From positions 62,001 through 126,000 of the forward strand of contig JAITUC010000004.1 in the NCBI GenBank assembly GCA_031286585.1: DNA of 64,000 nt, read 5' to 3'. The DNA comes from Delftia acidovorans. GTDB taxonomy: Bacteria > Pseudomonadota > Gammaproteobacteria > Burkholderiales > Burkholderiaceae_C. How positions within the stretch are numbered: position 1 is the first letter of the stretch; the number at the start of each line of letters is the position of its first letter. A program made the position numbers and the translations under genes. Of the stretch, positions 1 through 10,487 are shown one piece after another. Under the pieces are notes generated by a model. The model did no database searches and was not told the origin of the DNA. It saw nothing but the letters and a program-made list of their open reading frames with translations.

Positions 1-82
1 GCGCTGGGCATAGTCCAGGCAGTCCCCGGCAATTCATGACAAGCCCGCATCAAGGGCGCACCGGCCGGGGCGAAGGCCCCGC

Positions 83-1552
<1,470 letters not shown>

Positions 1553-1642
1553 AGGGGCGGTTGGATGGATTGAATCAGGAGTACAGCGCAGTTGTTGTGC
1601 ACGATGCCTGGTCCGCTGCAGCGTGGACTGGCATCGGTTTTG

Positions 1643-1674
1643 AGGCCCCGGGATTTTCTCCGGGGCCTTTTTTT
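1643..1674 (+). terminator. Rho-independent terminator after ccoG
   Basis: A GC-rich stem (AGGCCCCGG pairing with CCGGGGCCT) around a short AT-rich loop is followed directly by a run of seven T on the plus strand. It lies about 90 bases after the ccoG stop and closes that transcript. Confidence 0.85.
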
Positions 1675-1804
1675 GTAGTGAAATTGATGCGTTTGCCACG
1701 GTCGGCACGGCCAGCTTCATGAGTGAGCTTGGCTGCTTGAAACCAGAGGCCGAGCGCAGCAAAGGCCCGTCACGGCCCCCGTATGTCAGCGCCTGCGGCG
1801 TGGT

Positions 1805-2059
1805 GGTTGCGGGGTTGCAGTCCTGCCGAAGGACAGGACTGCTTCGTGATCTGACTCGCTGCGGTTGTCTGAGCGGCGCGCGAAGCGCAAAGCGAGTTCC
1901 GCAGCGAACCCCGCAACCGCCACGACGCAGGTTGCCCGCAGCGAAGCGGAGGGTCGCGGACATTCGGGTCGCCTTCTTTGATCTGACCTTTCTTGGCGAA
2001 TCAAGAAAGGGCAGTCGGCTGCCGGGCCGAGACCCGGCCTCGAAAAACAACGGCCCGGC
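1805..2059. repeat. Composite intergenic palindromic element
   Basis: The 650-base gap before the next gene is packed with perfect inverted repeats. A 12-bp pair (1805-1816 with 1907-1918) encloses an 8-bp hairpin (1818-1825/1834-1841) and an 8-bp pair (1857-1864/1899-1906) that abuts the outer arm. To the right are an 8-bp hairpin CCTTTCTT/AAGAAAGG (1987-1994/2003-2010) and GCCGGGCC/GGCCCGGC (2021-2028/2052-2059). A reading frame runs through it in phase with the next gene but has odd composition and no homologous look. From memory, elements of this style recur between genes in Comamonadaceae genomes, so it is probably a dispersed, non-coding repeat. Confidence 0.6.
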
Positions 2060-2210
2060 AGGGTCAAAACTTGCGAACAGTCTTGGACGACACGGGTCAG
2101 GATTCGTGCGGGCAAGATGTGGCAGCACGCTGCATCCCATTGGCATTACCCTGTGTCCACCGAGGCCTTGTCGGCGGCCTTGCAGTCAGGCGTTTTGTTG
2201 GAGGTGCATT

Positions 2211-2513
2211 GTGAGCAAGATCATTGAATCCCTGCGCGGCGATCTGGCTGCGCTGTACGAAGCGGGCGCCATCGACAAGGTGACGATGCGCGAGTTCGAC
2301 GCGATCTGTCCTCCCCCGGTGCGGGAGTTCGAGGCGGCCGACATCAAACAACTGCGCGAGACTTTGAAGTTCAGCCAACCGGTGTTTGCGCTGCATTTGC
2401 ACACCACGGCTTCCACGGTGCGCAAATGGGAGCAGGGCGAAACCCGTCCCGCCGGACCGGCGCTCAAGCTGCTCAACGTCATCGCCGACAAAGGCCTCCA
2501 GGCCATCCTCTGA
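2211..2513 (+). CDS. HigA-type helix-turn-helix regulator, orphan antitoxin-like
   Basis: A 100-residue DNA-binding protein of the HigA/XRE antitoxin-regulator type. The N-terminal half is a dimerisation arm (SKIIESLRGDLAALYEAG). The C-terminal half is a helix-turn-helix with the typical LRETLKFSQPVFA and TVRKWEQGETRP segments. The start is GTG at 2211, set by a good GGAGG six bases upstream. The open frame continues upstream, but only through palindromic repeat DNA. Members of this type normally sit behind a HigB/RelE-like toxin, and no such gene is present on either side. It may be an orphan antitoxin or a stand-alone regulator. Its targets cannot be told from the sequence. Confidence 0.8.
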   Translation: MSKIIESLRGDLAALYEAGAIDKVTMREFDAICPPPVREFEAADIKQLRETLKFSQPVFALHLHTTASTVRKWEQGETRPAGPALKLLNVIADKGLQAIL

Positions 2514-2630
2514 GCCGGGGCCACGCGAGGGCGGTATGCGGGCGACTCCCGGGAGACACGATCTGGTGTAAATGCTCATAGGGAAATCCGCAGACCCCGC
2601 TATGGTGGGCGGCTGTTTTCCGTCCCGCGT

Positions 2631-4469
2631 ATGAACCAGAAACCTGCCTCCCCCGACAACGTCTTCTCCGAGTCCAGCGCCTCCGCATCGCTGGCCGCCT
2701 CCACCACAACCACTGGCACCGGCAGCAGCCCGGCAGCGGCCACGCCCTTTCGCTCCGCCCTGATCCGCTCCGGCACCATCCGCGCCACCACGCGCAGCTT
2801 CCTGCATGCCCTGGGCCAGGATGACGAAGACATGGAGCGCCCGCACATCGGCGTGTTCCACACGGGCGGGGAGATGAGCCCCTGCAACCTCAACCTGCGC
2901 GACCAGGCCCAGCATGCCAAGACCGGCATCTACGCCGGGGGCGGAACGCCGCATGAATGCCCGGTGGTGTCGGTCAGCGACGGGTTGACCATGGCGCATT
3001 CGGGCATGCGGTTTTCGCTGGTCTCGCGCGAGCTGATCGCCGACAGCGTGGAGGCCTCGGTGCGCGGCCACCAGTGGGACGGCATCTTCGCCATCGGCGC
3101 CTGCGACAAGAACCTTCCGGGCCTGATGATGGGCATGGTGCGCTGCAATGTGCCCAGCGTCTTCGTGCATGGCGGCTCGGCCCTGCCGGGGCAGGCGCCC
3201 GGTGTTCACGGGCGCGACCTGAACGTGGTCGATACCTACGAGACCATCGGCCAGGTGCTGGCCGGCACGGCCACGGCGCAGGACCTGGAGGCCATGAGCC
3301 GCGCCTGCCTGCCCACGGCCGGCGCCTGCGCAGGCCAGTTCACGGCCAACACCATGGGCATGGTGAGCGAGGCGCTGGGCCTGGCGCCCATCGGCTCCAG
3401 CATGGTGCCCGCCGTGTTCAGCGAGCGCGCACCGCTGATGCGCCGCGCCGCGCGCCAGCTCATGCAGGCGGTGTGGGCCAGCGCCGAAGGCGGTGGCCCG
3501 CTGCCGCGCGACATCATCACGCGCCGGGCGCTGGAGAATGCCTGCGCCGTGGTCAGCGCCACGGGCGGATCGACCAATGCCGCCCTGCACCTGCCGGCCA
3601 TCGCGCACGAGGCCGGCATCCGCTTCCACCTGGACGACGTGGCCGAGATCTTCGCGCGCACGCCGCTGATCGCCGACCTGCGCCCCGGCGGGCGCTTCCT
3701 GGCGCGCGACGTGTACTACATCGGCGGCGCCGGCGTGATCCTGCGCACGCTGATGGAGCAGGGTTTTGTCCACGGCGATGCGCTCACCTTCACGGGCCGC
3801 ACCCTGGCCGACGAACTGGCCGATGCCTCGCCGCCCGATGGCGAGGTGGTGCGCACGCCCGGCAATCCCATCACGCGCGACGGCGGCCTCACCGTGCTCA
3901 AGGGCAACCTCTGCCCCGATGGCGCGCTGCTGAAGACGGCCGGCCTCAGGACCCTGGTGCACCGTGGTCCGGCGCGCGTCTTCGAGTCCGAGGAACAGGC
4001 CCAGGCCGCCGTGCAGGCCATGCAGTACGCGGCCGGCGATGTCATCGTCATCCGCAACGAAGGCCCGCGCGGCAGCCCCGGCATGCGCGAGATGCTGGGC
4101 ATCACCGCGCTGCTCTATGGCCAGGGCATGGGCGACAAGGTGGCCCTGCTGACCGATGGGCGCTTTTCCGGCGCCACGCGCGGCCTGTGCATCGGCTACG
4201 CAGGCCCCGAGGCGGCAGACAACGGCCCCATTGCCGCACTGCGCGACGGCGACCTCATCGCCATCGATGCGCGTGCCGATGCACGCAGCATCACGGTGGA
4301 AATCGGCGAGGCCGAACTGGCCGCGCGTCTGGAACAATCAGCCGCCGCACGCCGCCAGGCCCGGCCGCTGGGCGGTGTGCTGGAAAAATACGCGCTCACC
4401 GTGCGCCCGGCCCACCAGGGCGCGGTCACGCATTCGGGCCAGGTGGTCTGGCTGCGCGACGACGGTTGA
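2631..4469 (+). CDS. IlvD/Edd family dehydratase
   Basis: A 612-residue iron-sulfur dehydratase of the IlvD/Edd family, which removes water from dihydroxy acids or sugar acids. The three cluster cysteines are in family contexts: GGEMSPCN (Cys85), GACDKN (Cys158) and TAGACAGQ (Cys233). The first ~37 residues are a Ser/Thr/Ala-rich extension that typical IlvD (about 560-570 residues) lacks. A Bug-type solute receptor follows 81 bases downstream on the same strand. This pairing suggests a catabolic dehydratase for an imported hydroxy acid rather than the housekeeping valine/isoleucine enzyme. That is inference, and true IlvD activity is not excluded. Start at the ATG at 2631. Confidence 0.85.
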   Translation: MNQKPASPDNVFSESSASASLAASTTTTGTGSSPAAATPFRSALIRSGTIRATTRSFLHALGQDDEDMERPHIGVFHTGGEMSPCNLNLRDQAQHAKTGIYAGGGTPHECPVVSVSDGLTMAHSGMRFSLVSRELIADSVEASVRGHQWDGIFAIGACDKNLPGLMMGMVRCNVPSVFVHGGSALPGQAPGVHGRDLNVVDTYETIGQVLAGTATAQDLEAMSRACLPTAGACAGQFTANTMGMVSEALGLAPIGSSMVPAVFSERAPLMRRAARQLMQAVWASAEGGGPLPRDIITRRALENACAVVSATGGSTNAALHLPAIAHEAGIRFHLDDVAEIFARTPLIADLRPGGRFLARDVYYIGGAGVILRTLMEQGFVHGDALTFTGRTLADELADASPPDGEVVRTPGNPITRDGGLTVLKGNLCPDGALLKTAGLRTLVHRGPARVFESEEQAQAAVQAMQYAAGDVIVIRNEGPRGSPGMREMLGITALLYGQGMGDKVALLTDGRFSGATRGLCIGYAGPEAADNGPIAALRDGDLIAIDARADARSITVEIGEAELAARLEQSAAARRQARPLGGVLEKYALTVRPAHQGAVTHSGQVVWLRDDG

Positions 4470-4550
4470 GGCCGCCGGGCCAGCACGCATTTCCCCACTG
4501 TTCCCCCCACAGTATTTTTCAGAGTTTCAAGTTCAACCGGAGACATACGC

Positions 4551-5543
4551 ATGAACATCGACCGCCGCCAATGGCTGGGCACCGCCGGAGCGGGTGCGCT
4601 GCTGGCCAGCCTGGGCCAGCAGGCCTGGGCGCAGGCCCAGGGCCCCATCGAGACCCTGAACATCATCACCGGCTTCGCAGCCGGGGGCACCTCGGACGCC
4701 ATCTGCCGCCGCGTGGGCACCAAATTGTCGGGCTATGCCAAGACCGCCGTGGTGGAGAACCGCACCGGCGCGGGCGGGCAGATCGCCATCAGCTACGTCA
4801 AGGGCCGGCCCGCAGACGGTGCCACCCTGCTGCAGACGCCCACGTCCATGCTGTCCATCTACCCGCACATCTACAAGAAGCTGCCCTATGACCCGATCGC
4901 CGATCTGGCGCCGGTCACCGTGGGCTGCATCTTCGACTTCGGCTTTGCCGTCGGCCCCGCCGTGCCCACCAGCGTGACCACCGTGCCCGAATTCTTCGCC
5001 TGGGCCAAGGCCAACCCCGCAGGCGCCAACTTCGGCTCGCCCGCGCCCGGCTCCACCCCCCATTTCATCGGCGCCCTGCTGGGCCAGCATGCCGGCGTGG
5101 ACTTCAAGCACGCCGGCTACCGCGGCACCCAGCCGGCGCTGCTGGACATGCTGGGTGGCAATGTCTCCGCCGTCTGCGGCCCCGTGGGCGACATGCTGCA
5201 GCACCTGGCCGGCGGCAAGATGCGCATCCTGGGCGTCAGCGGCGCCAAGCGCAGCCGCTTCGCGCCCCAGGTGCCCACGCTGGTGGAGCAGGGCTACAAG
5301 GACATGGCGCACAGCGAATGGTTCGCCTTCTTCGTGCCCGCCAAGACCCCCGCCGAGACCGTTCAGCGCCTGAACGGCCACATGCGCAAGGCCCTGGCCA
5401 CGCCCGACGTGGTGGACAGCCTGGCCACCTTCGGCCTGGACGCCCAATCCTCCACCCCCGCAGAACTGGCCGCGCTGCTGCAGTCCGAACTCGCCAAATG
5501 GGGCCCCATCGTCAAGCGCGTGGGATTCACGGCAGAGGGCTGA
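4551..5543 (+). CDS. Bug/TctC-type periplasmic tricarboxylate receptor
   Basis: A 330-residue solute-binding protein of the Bug (TctC) family, the periplasmic receptor of tripartite tricarboxylate transporters. Residues 1-27 are an export signal beginning MNIDRRQWLG, a twin-arginine-like motif, with cleavage after AWA. The mature part carries the family signature around VENRTGAGGQIA and the SPAPGSTPHF loop. It follows the dehydratase with a good ribosome site (GGAGA). No TctA/TctB membrane partners are adjacent, which is usual for the many orphan Bug genes of Burkholderiales. The ligand is unknown; the neighbour suggests an organic acid. Confidence 0.9.
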   Translation: MNIDRRQWLGTAGAGALLASLGQQAWAQAQGPIETLNIITGFAAGGTSDAICRRVGTKLSGYAKTAVVENRTGAGGQIAISYVKGRPADGATLLQTPTSMLSIYPHIYKKLPYDPIADLAPVTVGCIFDFGFAVGPAVPTSVTTVPEFFAWAKANPAGANFGSPAPGSTPHFIGALLGQHAGVDFKHAGYRGTQPALLDMLGGNVSAVCGPVGDMLQHLAGGKMRILGVSGAKRSRFAPQVPTLVEQGYKDMAHSEWFAFFVPAKTPAETVQRLNGHMRKALATPDVVDSLATFGLDAQSSTPAELAALLQSELAKWGPIVKRVGFTAEG

Positions 5544-5552
5544 GGCACCTGC

Positions 5553-5592
5553 AAAAAAAGGCCCGCAGCTTTCGGGGCTGCGGGCCTTTTTG
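5553..5592. terminator. Bidirectional terminator
   Basis: A 12-bp stem (AAGGCCCGCAGC with GCTGCGGGCCTT) is flanked by an A run on the left and a T run on the right. It can therefore end both the plus-strand Bug gene and the minus-strand TonB receptor gene that converge here. Confidence 0.9.
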
Positions 5593-5594
5593 CA

Positions 5595-7757
5595 TCAGAA
5601 CGGCAGCGTCCCCTGCACATACAACGTCCGAGGCATCCCCACATACTTGCCCCCGTTGTTGTCCGTGGACCGCGTGTAGTACCTGCGATCGAACAGATTC
5701 TTGACCCCCACGGCCACCCGCAGATTGCTCAGCGACTTGCCAAAGTCATAGCCCGCACGCAGGCCCACGGTGGCAAAGCCCGGAATATCGCCCAGCCGCC
5801 CCGCGGCATCTTCCTGCGTCACATACTGCGTGCCCGACCCCGGGGAGCGCTGCTTGGACTGGGCGGCCAGGTCCGCATTCAGCGTCCACTGCCCCAGCGC
5901 ATAGCGCGCCCACAGCTGGCCCGTGTGGCGCGAGTACAGCGGCAGGTCGCGCCCGGCGAAATCGCCAGCGCGCGAGACGGCCTCGGTATAGGTATAGGAC
6001 ACGCCCGCCGTCAGCCCCTTGAGCGCGGCATTCCACTGGCCCAGGTCGTAGCGCAGCGAGGACTCGATGCCGCGGTGGCGCGTGGCGCCCAGGTCGGTCC
6101 AGATGCCGTCCACGCCTACGCGGGTCAGCAGCAGCTCCTTGTCGAAGTCGATGTTGAACAGCGTGAGCTCGGCGTTCAGCACCGTGCTGTTGTAGTGCGT
6201 GCCCAGCTCATAGGTCTTGGCGGATTCGGGGTGCAGGCCGCGCTCGGTCTGGGCCAGCTGCGCGTACTGCTGCGGTCCGAAGGACTTGCCCGCGTTGGCG
6301 AACAGCGACCACTGCGCATTCATGCGGTAGAGCACGGACAGCGTGGGCAGGAACTCGCGTGCCTCGGCCTTGGGAGACAGCTGGCTGGTGACGGTGCTGC
6401 CGTCGGCGCCCAGGTTGCTGACGTTGTTGAAGGAGTTGATGCGCTCGTAGCGCACGCCGGGCGTGATGGTCCAGTTGCCGATGTCGATGCGGTCATCGAT
6501 GTAGAAGGCATGGGCCGTCGTGCCGCCCTGGCTGGTCTGGTAGGGCGTGATCGGCAGGGCCATGGCGTTGGCCATGGTGGCGGGGTTGTAGTAGGCGGTG
6601 CGCAGCGCGACCTCGGAACTGCTTTCCTTGAGGTAGCGGTAGCCCACGCTGACTTCCTGCACCACGGAGCCGGTCTCGAACAGGCGCGAGTAGCGCGGCT
6701 CGATGCCGAAGTAGTGGTAGCTGCGCGGCGCGGCCGTCAGCCGGCGCTGGCTGGCGTTGTCCTGCTCGATGTAGCTGCCGCGGAACGAGTCCACGTAGTA
6801 GCCCAGCACCTCGAAGTTGTTGTGCCCGTCCTTGTGGTTGTACTTGAACGAGGCATCGGTGCGGCGGCCGTCGAAGCTGTCGTAGGAGCGCGTGGACTGG
6901 AACGGGTCTGCCGCGTACTGCGCCGTGGTCAGGCCGCCGGGCATGCGGCCCGAGCCCTCGAAGTGGTGCAGCGAGACGGCGATGTCGTCCTGGGCCGAGA
7001 TGCGGTAGGCACCCTTGACCAGGATGTCGTCGATGTCGGTCTTGTCATTGCCCGAGCGCCAGCCGTCGCCATGCGTGCCCGAGTACAGCAGGGCCAGGCC
7101 CAGGCCGGATTCGTTGGTGCCGCCCACGAACAGGCTGGGCGTGCTCTTGGCGTTGCCGCCGTGGCTGTAGATCTCGGTGCCCACCGAGGCCTCGGCCGCG
7201 AAGCTCTTGGGAATGGCGCGCGTGACGAAGTTGATGATGCCGCCCACGTTCTGGGGGCCGTAGCGCACCGAGCCCGCGCCGCGGATCACGTCCACCGACT
7301 CCAGGTTGCCCAGGGACACGGGGGCCAGCGACAGCTGGGGCTGGCCGTAGGGCGCGTAGGAGACGGGCACGCCGTCCATCAGCACATAGGAGCGCGGCGA
7401 CAGGCGCGCCGTCAGGCCGCGCACGCCGATGTTCAGCGACACATCGCTGCCGCCCGTGCCGTTGCTGTCCTGCACCTGCACGCCGGGCACCAGGCGCAGC
7501 ACGTCGCGCAGGCTGGAGGAGCCGGTTTCCTCGATGCGCTTGCGTTCCACGATGGAGCGCGCGCCCGGGTGCTCCAGCACCTTTTCCTCGCTGGGGTTGT
7601 CCAGCCAGTTGCCCGTGACGGTGATGGTGGACAGGCCGGGGGCCTCGGGGGCGGTCGTGACGGACTGTGCCTGGGCCGAGGCCTGCAGCGACAGCAGGGC
7701 CGTGGCGACGGCAGCGGCGCAGCGCGTGAGCGCGGCGCGGTGGTGGCGGGAAACCAT
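5595..7757 (-). CDS. FecA-like TonB-dependent outer-membrane receptor
   Basis: A 720-residue outer-membrane receptor that imports a ferric chelate using TonB energy. It has a signal peptide (residues 1 to about 30, ending ASAQAQ), a TonB-box-like STITVTG near residue 41, a plug domain with IRGAGSVRYGPQNVGGIINFVTR-type residues, and a 22-strand barrel that ends in the typical terminal Phe. The plug most resembles FecA (ferric dicitrate) receptors, but the N-terminal signalling domain of FecA is absent. The start chosen is the ATG at 7757, which begins the signal peptide. A Fur-like site lies about 150 bases upstream, so iron repression is likely. The exact substrate is not evident. Confidence 0.92.
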   Translation of the reverse strand: MVSRHHRAALTRCAAAVATALLSLQASAQAQSVTTAPEAPGLSTITVTGNWLDNPSEEKVLEHPGARSIVERKRIEETGSSSLRDVLRLVPGVQVQDSNGTGGSDVSLNIGVRGLTARLSPRSYVLMDGVPVSYAPYGQPQLSLAPVSLGNLESVDVIRGAGSVRYGPQNVGGIINFVTRAIPKSFAAEASVGTEIYSHGGNAKSTPSLFVGGTNESGLGLALLYSGTHGDGWRSGNDKTDIDDILVKGAYRISAQDDIAVSLHHFEGSGRMPGGLTTAQYAADPFQSTRSYDSFDGRRTDASFKYNHKDGHNNFEVLGYYVDSFRGSYIEQDNASQRRLTAAPRSYHYFGIEPRYSRLFETGSVVQEVSVGYRYLKESSSEVALRTAYYNPATMANAMALPITPYQTSQGGTTAHAFYIDDRIDIGNWTITPGVRYERINSFNNVSNLGADGSTVTSQLSPKAEAREFLPTLSVLYRMNAQWSLFANAGKSFGPQQYAQLAQTERGLHPESAKTYELGTHYNSTVLNAELTLFNIDFDKELLLTRVGVDGIWTDLGATRHRGIESSLRYDLGQWNAALKGLTAGVSYTYTEAVSRAGDFAGRDLPLYSRHTGQLWARYALGQWTLNADLAAQSKQRSPGSGTQYVTQEDAAGRLGDIPGFATVGLRAGYDFGKSLSNLRVAVGVKNLFDRRYYTRSTDNNGGKYVGMPRTLYVQGTLPF

Positions 7758-7904
7758 GGAAAAACGTCCTTCTTGCGTCTGGAGTGGGGCAGCGCTGAAG
7801 GGTCGGTGGCAGGCTGCGGGACGCGTGGCGACGTGCGGGGCGGAAGGCAGAAGGCAAGGACCGGTCAGCATGCGTTGCGGCCATGCCGGTTCGAGGTGCG
7901 AGTC

Positions 7905-7920
7905 TAAATGAGAATCATCC
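7905..7920 (-). promoter_or_regulatory. Fur-box-like site before the TonB receptor
   Basis: The segment TAAATGAGAATCATCC contains AATGAGAATCAT, the usual core of Fur-binding sites, in the 212-base gap upstream of the TonB receptor gene. It implies iron-dependent repression of that gene. No clear -10/-35 pair was picked out. Confidence 0.6.
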
Positions 7921-7969
7921 AGCTTGCATGGGGCTGACAGTGCGCACGCCGTGCCGCGTTGCCCCGGCG

Positions 7970-9427
7970 CTACAGCACAGCCGGTGCTGCAGACGCAGCG
8001 GGCGGCTGCCCTGGCGCGTTGCGGGCCAGGGTGCCCAGGGTGGCCAGGGCCTGCTCGGTCTCGTCGCTCCAGTCGTGGCCGTAGTTCAGCCTCAGACAGT
8101 GGCCGAAGGCTTGTGAGGCCGAGAAGATCGGCCCCGGCGCCACGCTGATGCCGCGCGCCAACGCTGCGCGGTGCAGGGCTAGCGCATCGCAGTGCGCCGG
8201 CAGCTGCACCCACATGAAATAGCCGCCCTCGGGCCGCGTGGCCCGCGTGCCCTGCGGAAAGTGGCGCGCAATGGCCGATGCCATGTGGTCGCGCTGCAGC
8301 ACCAGGCTCTGGCGCAGGCGGCGCAGGTGGCGGTCGGCGCCGCCGCCTTCCAGGTAGTCGGCCAGCGCCTGCTGGGTGGGCGCGTTGGTGGCCAGCGTGG
8401 TGGTGAGCTTTTGCCGTGCCACGGCGCGCGTGAAGCGCCCGGGCGCGGCCCAGCCCGTGCGCCAGCCCGGCGCCAGCCATTTGGAAAACGAGCTGCAGTG
8501 CAGCACCCAGCCTTCGGTGTCGAAGGCCTTGGCGGGCGGCGGGCGGCGCTCGCCGAAGTACAGCTCGCCGTACACATCGTCTTCGATCAGCGGCACGCGG
8601 TGGCGTGTGACCAGTTCCACCAGCGCGCGCTTGCGCGCTTCGGGCATGAGGCTGCCCAGCGGGTTCTGAAAGCAGGTCATCAGCCAGATGGCCTGGGGCC
8701 GGTGGCGTTGCACGGCGGCCTCCAGCGCGGCCAGATCCATGCCTTCGCCCGGATGCGTGGGCACCTCGATGGCCGACAGGCCCATGCGCTCCAGCGCCTG
8801 CAGCGCGCCATAGAAGCAGGGCGACTCTATGACCACGGCGCCGCCGGGCCGCGTGACGGCGGCCAGGCTCAGGTTCAGCGCCTCCAGTGCGCCGTTGGTG
8901 ATGACCAGGTCGGCCGGCGTCAGCGCCAGGCCGTCGGCCAGGTAGCGGCGCGCGATCTGGCGGCGCAGCGCCAGGCTGCCGGGCGTGAGGTCGTCGATGG
9001 CGCTGCGCGGGTCGGCCTCGCGCGCGGCATGCGCCAGGCACTGGCCCAGGCGGCGCAGCGGAAAAAGGCCCGGCGAGGGAAAGGCCGAGCCCAGCGGGAC
9101 CACTTCGCGGTCCATGGCCGACTCCAGCACCTCGAACACGCGCTCGCTGACATCGACCACCGCAAAGCTGTCGCCTTCGGGCGAGGACGGCTCGGTGGGC
9201 TCGGGCGGCGCACTGTGCGGGCGCTGGGCGACGAAGTAGCCCGAGCGCTCGCGCGCGCGCACCAGGCCGCGCGCCTCCAGCAGGTAGTAGGCCTGGAACA
9301 CCGTGGAGGCGCTGACGCCGCGCCGCTCGCTGGTCTGGCGTACCGAGGGCAGCCTGTCACCGGCGCGCAGCACGCCTGCGGTGATGGATGCCTCGATATC
9401 GTCGGCCAGCTCCTGGTAGCGCGTCAT
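7970..9427 (-). CDS. MocR-type PLP-dependent regulator (GntR fused to aminotransferase)
   Basis: A 485-residue chimera. Residues 1-70 are a GntR winged helix (LPSVRQTSERRGVSASTVF, then LEARGLVRARERSGYFV). From about residue 105 on it has a fold-type I aminotransferase domain with a PLP-binding lysine at Lys316 in SSFSKWLAPGWR and the EDDVYGELYF Asp/Tyr block. Such proteins use PLP or an amino-substrate adduct as effector and often control PLP synthesis, amino-acid or polyamine genes. It sits between a TonB receptor and a ParB-domain gene on the same strand, and neither reveals the target. Start at the ATG at 9427. Confidence 0.9.
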   Translation of the reverse strand: MTRYQELADDIEASITAGVLRAGDRLPSVRQTSERRGVSASTVFQAYYLLEARGLVRARERSGYFVAQRPHSAPPEPTEPSSPEGDSFAVVDVSERVFEVLESAMDREVVPLGSAFPSPGLFPLRRLGQCLAHAAREADPRSAIDDLTPGSLALRRQIARRYLADGLALTPADLVITNGALEALNLSLAAVTRPGGAVVIESPCFYGALQALERMGLSAIEVPTHPGEGMDLAALEAAVQRHRPQAIWLMTCFQNPLGSLMPEARKRALVELVTRHRVPLIEDDVYGELYFGERRPPPAKAFDTEGWVLHCSSFSKWLAPGWRTGWAAPGRFTRAVARQKLTTTLATNAPTQQALADYLEGGGADRHLRRLRQSLVLQRDHMASAIARHFPQGTRATRPEGGYFMWVQLPAHCDALALHRAALARGISVAPGPIFSASQAFGHCLRLNYGHDWSDETEQALATLGTLARNAPGQPPAASAAPAVL

Positions 9428-9492
9428 GGCGGCGTGTGTGCTTGTGTGTGCCTGGTACGTGCGTGCCTGTGTACCCGTGTGCGGGCGCCGCG

Positions 9493-10365
9493 TCAGCCTT
9501 GCTCGGCCAGCAGTTCCTGCAGGGCCTTGATCTGCTGGCGCAGGCGCTCGTTCTCGGCTTCGAGTTCGTTCACGCGCTGCTGCAGTTCCTCGGGCGAGGC
9601 GGTCACGGCCGCGCCTTCGCCGTCTGCCGCGTCGGCCTCGGGCTTGGCGGCCTTGGGCTTTTTCTTGGCATCGCGCACGCGCTTGGCGGCCTGCTTGAGT
9701 TCGTCGGCGCCTGCGGCGGCCACGGCCTGCTGCTCATCCACGGGCAGGCTGGCCACCACGGCGGCGGTGCTCAGCGAGATGTCGCCCGAGCGCACGGCGG
9801 CCACCACTTCGGGGGCTGCCTTTTGCTGGATGGTCTCGATCAGCTTGACCTGGCTGCTGGACAGGCGGGCCACGCGGGCCAGGGCTTCGCGCGTGTCCAG
9901 GGCCTCGTCGGGCACCTTGGCCACGCTGGCCAGGGCGGCGGCGACCACGGGGTCGGTCTCGCCTTCCCAGGGCGCTTCGCCTTCAGGCTGTGCGGGTGCA
10001 TCGGCCTTGGCGGCCTGCACGGCGGCGGCAGCGGCGGCGCGGCGCGTGGCGATGATCTCGCGCTTGCGCAGCGCCAGCACGCCGCGCTGGAAGTCGGACA
10101 CGCTGCGGCGGCCCAGGTGCTGGTCGATCATCCACAGGTGCACGTCGTCCATGTTCTTGAACTGCGTGGCCTGGACGGTGTTGAAGGGCAGGCCGTGCTT
10201 CTGGCAGATGGCGTAGCGGTTGTGGCCGTCGATAAGCAGGTCGTTCCAGAGCACGAGCGCGTCGCGGCAGCCTTCGGCCACGATGCTGCGCTCCAGCGCG
10301 TCGAGCTCATCGGGGGTCAGCGGGTCGATGTAGGCCTTGAGTTCTTCGTTGACGACGATGTCCAT
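9493..10365 (-). CDS. ParB/Srx-domain protein with C-terminal coiled coil
   Basis: A 290-residue protein with a ParB-like N-terminal nuclease fold (VNEELKAYIDPLTPDEL, then LWNDLLIDGHNRYAICQKHG). A middle helix-turn-helix-like part follows (LARVARLSSSQVKLIE). The C-terminal stretch is Lys/Ala-rich and ends in a coiled coil (LQQRVNELEAENERLRQQI). In Comamonadaceae such genes are often labelled plasmid replication/partition-related proteins. There is no ParA partner here, and chromosomal parAB normally lies at the origin. The start was placed at the ATG at 10365, giving MDIVVNEELK; an in-frame ATG at 10422 would add 19 unlikely residues. The role is unknown. Confidence 0.8.
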   Translation of the reverse strand: MDIVVNEELKAYIDPLTPDELDALERSIVAEGCRDALVLWNDLLIDGHNRYAICQKHGLPFNTVQATQFKNMDDVHLWMIDQHLGRRSVSDFQRGVLALRKREIIATRRAAAAAAVQAAKADAPAQPEGEAPWEGETDPVVAAALASVAKVPDEALDTREALARVARLSSSQVKLIETIQQKAAPEVVAAVRSGDISLSTAAVVASLPVDEQQAVAAAGADELKQAAKRVRDAKKKPKAAKPEADAADGEGAAVTASPEELQQRVNELEAENERLRQQIKALQELLAEQG

Positions 10366-10487
10366 GGCAGTGCAGAAATGAGAAATGAAAGGAACGGCGG
10401 CCGCTCCAGGCCATTGCAGCAATGGCCCTGGACAGCCGCCAGGAAAAAATCACGGGCAAGGAGGGCGGGGCGGCCTGCGCCCCGGTC

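Noticed and set aside
1719..2210. In-frame upstream extension of the HigA-like gene
   Set aside because: It runs through nested palindromes, has non-coding composition, and a good ribosome site marks GTG 2211 as the start.
2117..2227. 36-residue frame overlapping the HigA-like start, a possible toxin
   Set aside because: No HigB/RelE features and no ribosome site; too short for a toxin.
7758..9041. Long upstream extension of the TonB receptor frame
   Set aside because: It is an antisense-phase shadow of the MocR gene and the gap; the signal peptide fixes the start at 7757.
9428..9492. GT-rich microsatellite-like run between the MocR and ParB-domain genes
   Set aside because: Only a loose GTGTGC pattern, not a clean tandem repeat; no feature could be supported.
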